Source: Robiginitomaculum sp. | GTDB lineage: Bacteria; Pseudomonadota; Alphaproteobacteria; Caulobacterales; Maricaulaceae | Reading direction: 5' to 3' | Length of the DNA stretch: 64,000 bases | Assembly: GCA_030949705.1 (NCBI GenBank) | Contig: JAUZSF010000003.1 | Coordinates: forward strand, 182,840-246,839 | Part shown: positions 55,733 through 64,000 of the stretch, piece by piece | How the letters are laid out: each line of letters opens with the position of its first letter | How positions within the stretch are numbered: position 1 is the first letter of the stretch | Program-made: the position numbers and the translations under genes | The notes under the pieces: generated by a model | Told to the model about the DNA's origin: nothing | Databases searched by the model: none | The model's input: the letters and a program-made list of their open reading frames with translations, nothing else

Positions 55733-56608
55733 ATGTTTTACGGCTCTATCACGGCACTAGTTACCCCTTTTGATGGGGTGTCCCTGGATGAAACCGGGTT
55801 TCGTGCCTTTGTAAAATGGCAATTAGAGCAGGGCACCCACGGCCTGGTGCCGGGGGGAACCACGGGGGAGGCCCCGGTTTTGAGTGATGCCGAACGTCGC
55901 CGCATCATTGAGATATGCCTTGAAGAAGCTGGTGAGAATATTCCGGTGATCGCCGGGGCCGGGTCCAATGTAACTGCCAAATCCTGTGCCATGGCCAAAG
56001 AGGCAAAGGCCCTGGGCGCCCATGCGGTGCTGGTGGCGACACCTTATTATAACAAACCCTCGCAAGAGGGCCTGTATGCGCATTTTGCCGCCATTGCTGA
56101 GGTCGGTATTCCGGTCATTCTCTATAACGTGCCGGGGCGTTCGGTTGTGGATATTTCAGTGCAAACCATGGGGCGTTTGGCGGCGCTGGAAATGATTGTG
56201 GGGGTTAAAGATGCCACTGCCGATATGGGGCGCATTGCCGACCAACGGGCCCAATGTGGCGCCGATTTTGTGCAATTGTCGGGGGATGATTTTTCAGCGC
56301 TCGGCTTTGCCGCCCATGGCGGACAGGGCTGTATTTCGGTAACCTCGAATGTAGCACCGGGCCTTTGCGCGCAAATGCAAAATGCGCTGAGAAACCAAGA
56401 TTATACCAGAGCCTGTGCCATTAATGATGCCTTGCAAATCTTGCATCGGGCCTTGTTTGCCGATGCTAATCCAGCTCCGGTAAAATATGCACTCTCCAAA
56501 ATGGGCATGATCCAGCCGACCTTGCGTCTGCCCATGACCGAAGCCAGTGAAAGCGCCCGCCAGGCGGTACGCGCCGCCCTCAAAGCGTTGGAAGGCTGGA
56601 GAGGATAA
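55733..56608 (+). CDS. dapA: 4-hydroxy-tetrahydrodipicolinate synthase
   Basis: It condenses pyruvate with aspartate semialdehyde in lysine/diaminopimelate synthesis. The 291-residue protein starts [13 protein letters not shown]. The catalytic Lys is in [13 protein letters not shown], the Tyr in [12 protein letters not shown] and the substrate loop is [11 protein letters not shown]. Its stop overlaps the smpB start by one base (TAATG). Confidence 0.95.
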   Translation: MFYGSITALVTPFDGVSLDETGFRAFVKWQLEQGTHGLVPGGTTGEAPVLSDAERRRIIEICLEEAGENIPVIAGAGSNVTAKSCAMAKEAKALGAHAVLVATPYYNKPSQEGLYAHFAAIAEVGIPVILYNVPGRSVVDISVQTMGRLAALEMIVGVKDATADMGRIADQRAQCGADFVQLSGDDFSALGFAAHGGQGCISVTSNVAPGLCAQMQNALRNQDYTRACAINDALQILHRALFADANPAPVKYALSKMGMIQPTLRLPMTEASESARQAVRAALKALEGWRG

Positions 56609-57084
56609 TGGCAGCCAAAAAGAAAGAGAGCGGGCGAAAGGTTGTCGCCGATAATCGCCGTGCGCGTTATGATTATCACCTTGATGAGGTCTTTGAGACC
56701 GGCATTGTGTTGACCGGAACCGAGGTGAAATCCTTGCGCGAAGGGCAGGCCAGTATTGCTGAATCCTATGTGGCTGTTGCCGGGGACGAGCTGGAACTGG
56801 TCAATGCCAATATCCCGATTTACGAGGCGGCGAACCGGGAAAACCATGCACCAAAACGCCCGCGACGTTTGCTGCTGCATCGCCGCGAGATCGACAAAAT
56901 CCTGGCTGCGATCAATCGTCAGGGACGCACTGTGGTACCGCTAAAACTGTATTTTAATGCGCGCGGGCTGGTAAAGCTGGAAATTGCCATTGCTACGGGC
57001 AAAAAATTGCATGACAAGCGTCATACTAGCAAGGATCGGGACTGGAAACGCGATCAGGGACGCCTGATGCGTGATCGTGGCTAG
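56608..57084 (+). CDS. smpB: SsrA-binding protein SmpB
   Basis: A 158-residue tmRNA-binding protein for trans-translation. Typical motifs are [44 protein letters not shown] and [42 protein letters not shown]. It is coupled to dapA. Confidence 0.96.
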   Translation: MAAKKKESGRKVVADNRRARYDYHLDEVFETGIVLTGTEVKSLREGQASIAESYVAVAGDELELVNANIPIYEAANRENHAPKRPRRLLLHRREIDKILAAINRQGRTVVPLKLYFNARGLVKLEIAIATGKKLHDKRHTSKDRDWKRDQGRLMRDRG

Positions 57085-57087
57085 GGC

Positions 57088-57582
57088 CTAGCTACAGGCC
57101 GGAATGGTCAGGCCATCCGGCAAGATGGTGCTGTCGTCGCCACACGCCTTGTTCAGCTGTTGCTGGCTGATGCGGGCACCGACCAGATTGGCACCGGACA
57201 GACAGGCCCCGGTAAGATCTGCGCCGGTAAAATCCGCATAGCCCGCATAAACCCCAACCATATTGGCCTTGCGCAAATTGGTGTTGATAAAGCTGGCACG
57301 GGTAAAACGGCCACCAAACATATTGGCCACCGAAAGGTCGGCGGCCGAAAAATTGGTGTGGTCCATGGTCGAGAGGCTAAGGTCTGCCTGGCGCAAACGG
57401 GCACCATTCAGGGTTCGCCACGGCAGATTCAAATACGAAAAATCGGCCTGAAACAAATTGCATCGCGGGCAAACCTTGGCACCATTACGTACCTTTTCAA
57501 TCTGGCTGGCATTTTGCGCCACAACCGGCGCTGCGCCGATTAAGGCACAGAGAAAGACAACAAGTGCAGGCATTTTGCCCAT
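57088..57582 (-). CDS. Exported pentapeptide repeat protein
   Basis: A 164-residue protein with a signal peptide (MGKMPALVVFLCALIGAAPVVAQ) and about ten A(D/N)LxX-type pentapeptide repeats (YLNLPWRTLNGARLRQADLSLS, ADLTGACLSGANLVGARIS). A CPRCN motif and cysteines at the C-terminus (ACGDDS, IPACS) may form a disulfide. Function is unknown. It is convergent with smpB. Confidence 0.85.
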   Translation of the reverse strand: MGKMPALVVFLCALIGAAPVVAQNASQIEKVRNGAKVCPRCNLFQADFSYLNLPWRTLNGARLRQADLSLSTMDHTNFSAADLSVANMFGGRFTRASFINTNLRKANMVGVYAGYADFTGADLTGACLSGANLVGARISQQQLNKACGDDSTILPDGLTIPACS

Positions 57583-57644
57583 GAGTTCGGCCCCTTGTTC
57601 CCGTTAAATTATAACCGCCAGTGCAGCATAAACGGGTAAGGATA

Positions 57645-61298
<3,654 letters not shown>

Positions 61299-61315
61299 GT
61301 GTGGCTCCCCTGTCT

Positions 61316-61560
61316 GGTATTTGGCTTTGTGGACGAAACTCACAAACGCCAGACTTTGAAAAACAACATTGCGCGGAGTCGTTGAGGACACGCAACCTGA
61401 AATTTGATCATTTATCCTGTCTGCCTCAAAATGACGCATCGACAGCCGCTTAAATTATTAAACCCAGGCACATTTTACAAAAAAAAATTCCGAAACTTTC
61501 CTTTGTATGTGAACTTTTAACTTTCTTGCTCTAGCCTGCTTGCAGGGTAATTTACGGGGA
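61316..61560. promoter_or_regulatory. Intergenic region between nrdJ and the response regulator
   Basis: About 245 bases that must hold promoters for nrdJ (minus) and the receiver gene (plus). It is AT-rich on the right side. No named operator was found by eye. A cobalamin riboswitch was considered but not supported. Confidence 0.3.
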
Positions 61561-62127
61561 ATGTTTGTGATCACATCACAGGTCATAAAGCGGATGAGTG
61601 TCGTGGTCATCGACGATTCTCAACGTATTCGGTCACTAATGGCGGCGCTGTTACGTGATCTGGGATGCCACTCTGTGTGTCCCTATGAGGGGGTTGAGCA
61701 AGCCTGTACCGGCATTGAAAAAGAACGCCCGACAATGGTTTTATGCGATTGGAAAATGACCGCGGCTGATGGTGGTGTATTTCTGGACAGAATTCGCACC
61801 CATCGGGATGACCATATCGCCAGTACGCCGGTGATTATCGTTACTGGCTTTGGCTCTCGGGATATATTGATCGAGGCTATGCAAAAAGGGGCTACGCAGT
61901 TTTTGGTCAAACCTGTCGTGCCTCGGGAATTACTAAAAAAGATGGCCTTCGTCCATAATGACGATCGGGAAATGGTGCGGCGCAAGGGCCGCATGATTTA
62001 TATGAAAGCCAAACCGGTACCAAAACCAGCACCGGTCAGGGCAATGCCCAGCAGACCGGCGGTTGCTCAGAAGCATCAGGCTCCGGTTTCTGCTGAACAG
62101 GCTGATGCCGGTGTCTGGGAACTCTAG
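61561..62127 (+). CDS. Single-domain response regulator (CheY-like receiver)
   Basis: A 188-residue protein with one receiver domain: VVIDDSQRIRSL (acidic pocket), VLCDWKMTAADGG (phosphoacceptor Asp), VIIVTGFGSRD (Thr) and FLVKPVVPREL (Lys). The C-terminal extension is Lys/Pro/Ala-rich (KPVPKPAPVRAMPSRP) and has no output domain. The ATG at 61561 has GGGGA upstream. The partner kinase is not in the window. It lies 116 bases before parC. Confidence 0.87.
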   Translation: MFVITSQVIKRMSVVVIDDSQRIRSLMAALLRDLGCHSVCPYEGVEQACTGIEKERPTMVLCDWKMTAADGGVFLDRIRTHRDDHIASTPVIIVTGFGSRDILIEAMQKGATQFLVKPVVPRELLKKMAFVHNDDREMVRRKGRMIYMKAKPVPKPAPVRAMPSRPAVAQKHQAPVSAEQADAGVWEL

Positions 62128-62242
62128 GCGAGGCAGGTATTCCGTCAGACTTTGGTCATAACACGGCCTGAGACATCTTTCCTCAATAAGCGCAGACAGG
62201 CATATACTTCGCTGAACACATGATTCGGTACGAGGTATGGCA

Positions 62243-64000
62243 ATGAAGGCTGCCGAAGGGCTAATTCTGGAAGAATCCATTGATGACGCGCTGTCCAGCC
62301 GTTATCTGGCCTATTCCCTGTCCACCATCACCCAGCGCGCCTTGCCCGATGTGCGCGACGGCTTAAAACCGGTTCACCGGCGCATTCTTTATGCCATGCG
62401 CGAGCTGAAACTGGATCCGGAATCCGGCTTTAAAAAATGCGCCCGCGTTGTAGGGGATGTTATCGGGCGCTTTCATCCTCACGGGGACCAGGCGGTTTAT
62501 GACGCCTTGGTCCGTTTGGCACAGGATTTTGCCCAACGTTATCGTCTGGTTGATGGGCAGGGAAATTTTGGCAATGTGGATGGCGATAGTGCTGCTGCCA
62601 TGCGCTATACCGAGTCACGCCTGACCGTTGCCGCACGCCTTCTCCTGGAAGGCATTAACGAAGATACTGTTGACTTTCGGGCCACCTATTCCGGCGAGGA
62701 TGACGAGCCGGTGGTGCTGCCCGCCGGGTTTCCCAATCTTTTGGCCAATGGCTCCAACGGAATTGCGGTTGGTATGGCCACATCCATCCCCCCCCATAAT
62801 GCGGCTGAACTGCTGGAGGCGGCGGCGCATCTGGTCAAACACCCTGGCGCCAGTATTGATACCCTGATGAAATTTGTGCCAGGTCCGGATTTTCCAACTG
62901 GCGGGGTGATTGTTGAGCCAGAGGAGTCACGTGCCGAAGCCTATCGGACCGGGCGGGGCGGCTTTCGCCTGCGTTCACGATGGGAACGTGAAGACCTGCC
63001 CCGCGGCCAATGGCAGATTGTCGTCACCGAAATTCCCTATCAGGTGCAAAAGGCCAAGTTGATCGAAAAGCTGGCCATGCTGATCGAAACCAAAAAATTG
63101 CCGCTGTTGGGCGATGTACGCGACGAATCCGCCGAAGACATTCGCCTGATCCTGGAGCCACGCAGCCGTACGGTGGATCCGGATATTTTTATGGAATCCC
63201 TGTTTGCGCTCAGTGATCTGGAAGTACGTATATCGCTGAACCTGAATGTGCTGGCGGCCGATGGCACGCCGGGGGTCTTGTCCTTGCGTGAAACCTTGCA
63301 GGCCTGGCTGGACCATCGCCGCGAAGTTCTGCAACGGCGCACCCAGGCAAGACTGGGCAAGATTGCCACCCGGCTTGAAGTCCTTTCGGGCTATATCATT
63401 GCGTTCCTCAATCTGGATGAAGTGATCCGTATCATCCGCGAAGAAGACCACCCCAAGGCTGAACTGATCCGTGCATTTTCGCTAACGGAAACCCAGGCCG
63501 AAGCGATTTTGAACATGCGCCTGCGCTCTTTGCGCAAGCTGGAGGAAATGGAGTTGCGTCGCGAAGATGAGGCCTTGCAGAGCGAACAAACCGCTTTGAA
63601 GGCACTGTTGGCGGATGATCAGGCGCAATGGAAGGCCATATTGGGCGAGATTAAAGAAGCGAAGATCTTATTGGGGCCAAAGTCAGAAGGTGGTGCGCGG
63701 CGCAGCAGTTTTGCCGAGGCCGCTCCGCAGGATCGCAGTGCGGTTCTGGAGGCCATGGTCGTCAAGGAACCATTGACGATTGTACTTTCTGAAAAAGGCT
63801 GGATCCGCGCGCTCAAAGGTCATGGCACGGATGTTGCCGATATTCGATTTAAGGAAGGCGACAAGGTCGCCTTTGTCGTGCCGGTGCAAAGCACAGACAA
63901 GTTGGTGCTCTTTGCCACCAATGGCAAAGCCTATACGCTGCCTTGTGACAAGCTGCCAGGCGGGCGCGGCCATGGTGATCCGATCCGTTTGCTGATCGAT
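62243..64000 (+). CDS. parC: DNA topoisomerase IV subunit A, 3' part beyond the window
   Basis: Topoisomerase IV subunit A for chromosome decatenation; the frame stays open to the window end (about 586 codons). The start ATG at 62243 has GAGG seven bases upstream; a second ATG at 62237 is too close. The winged-helix region has [38 protein letters not shown], the catalytic Tyr is in [10 protein letters not shown], and the QRDR is [13 protein letters not shown]. No long frame on the other strand. GyrA is less likely because of the ParC-like length and motif set. Confidence 0.9.
   Translation, partial: MKAAEGLILEESIDDALSSRYLAYSLSTITQRALPDVRDGLKPVHRRILYAMRELKLDPESGFKKCARVVGDVIGRFHPHGDQAVYDALVRLAQDFAQRYRLVDGQGNFGNVDGDSAAAMRYTESRLTVAARLLLEGINEDTVDFRATYSGEDDEPVVLPAGFPNLLANGSNGIAVGMATSIPPHNAAELLEAAAHLVKHPGASIDTLMKFVPGPDFPTGGVIVEPEESRAEAYRTGRGGFRLRSRWEREDLPRGQWQIVVTEIPYQVQKAKLIEKLAMLIETKKLPLLGDVRDESAEDIRLILEPRSRTVDPDIFMESLFALSDLEVRISLNLNVLAADGTPGVLSLRETLQAWLDHRREVLQRRTQARLGKIATRLEVLSGYIIAFLNLDEVIRIIREEDHPKAELIRAFSLTETQAEAILNMRLRSLRKLEEMELRREDEALQSEQTALKALLADDQAQWKAILGEIKEAKILLGPKSEGGARRSSFAEAAPQDRSAVLEAMVVKEPLTIVLSEKGWIRALKGHGTDVADIRFKEGDKVAFVVPVQSTDKLVLFATNGKAYTLPCDKLPGGRGHGDPIRLLID

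Noticed and set aside
61316..61560. Cobalamin riboswitch in front of nrdJ
   Set aside because: I cannot find the B12-box sequence or a matching fold by eye.

Overview
The window is 64 kb of a free-living, aerobic alphaproteobacterial chromosome with moderately high GC and coding on both strands. Typical alphaproteobacterial markers are the PhaR repressor divergent from phaB, the bolA / J-domain / cobS / cobT order, a SUV3-like helicase followed by an S4 protein, fdxA and carD, a double cold-shock-domain protein, a B12-dependent NrdJ and an slt-dapA-smpB block. I cannot name the genus. A perfect TTAA-N7-TTAA CtrA-type box (3654-3668) fits this class.

Layout. 1-9.2 kb: a LytM-like M23 peptidase (cut by the window edge), an exported unknown, phaB/phaR, small unknowns, an MAPEG-SDR-cupin operon facing a TetR regulator across a palindromic operator, a VUT transporter, folA, a frameshifted ribbon-helix-helix gene and tRNA-Thr(CGT) with short repeats behind it. 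9.4-15.2 kb: a frameshifted ABC exporter, bolA, a J-domain protein, cobS and a frameshifted cobT. 15.4-24.7 kb: an amidohydrolase lipoprotein, rpmB, the SUV3-like helicase / S4 / TerB-like run, fdxA, carD, a nuclease, a CPBP protease and an AraC regulator. 24.7-28.8 kb: an insertion-sequence island (IS3, an IS5-type remnant, IS630 and IS5/IS427) lying between truncated phnA/yjdM and ECF sigma genes. 28.9-38.7 kb: a cold-shock gene, rlmE, ppx/gppA, phhA, an arginine succinyltransferase cluster (astA, astD, astB) with an M20 hydrolase, and a Cys/Met PLP enzyme. 38.9-46.3 kb: an OmpA-like porin with 30 consecutive prolines, then ccmE divergent from ccmF-H-A-B-C-D-I. 46.4-53 kb: an SRAP protein, an ENPP-like phosphodiesterase, a heavily damaged carboxyltransferase gene, a dienoyl-CoA isomerase-like crotonase and a cNMP-binding/patatin protein. 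53.4-64 kb: slt, dapA, smpB, a pentapeptide protein, nrdJ (three frameshifts), a single-receiver response regulator and the first part of parC.

How the genes fit together. CobS/CobT (aerobic cobalt insertion) and NrdJ point to endogenous cobalamin use in DNA precursor synthesis. PhaB/PhaR indicate polyhydroxybutyrate storage. phhA, ast, the Cys/Met lyase and the carboxyltransferase/crotonase pair indicate growth on amino acids and acyl-CoAs. The ccm cluster indicates a cytochrome c respiratory chain.

Quality of the sequence. At least nine one-base indels break otherwise intact reading frames, almost all in homopolymers. Seven are insertions in chromosomal genes and two are deletions in the IS3 copy. 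About 600 bp of the carboxyltransferase gene (about 48.8-49.4 kb) is full of small insertions. The simplest reading is residual sequencing or assembly error rather than mass gene decay, so 'broken' genes here should be read with that in mind. I found no CRISPR array, prophage or clearly new multi-gene system. The most interesting biological leads are the M20 hydrolase in the place of AstE, the missing ccmG, the 30-proline linker, the CtrA-type box and the nested insertion sequences.
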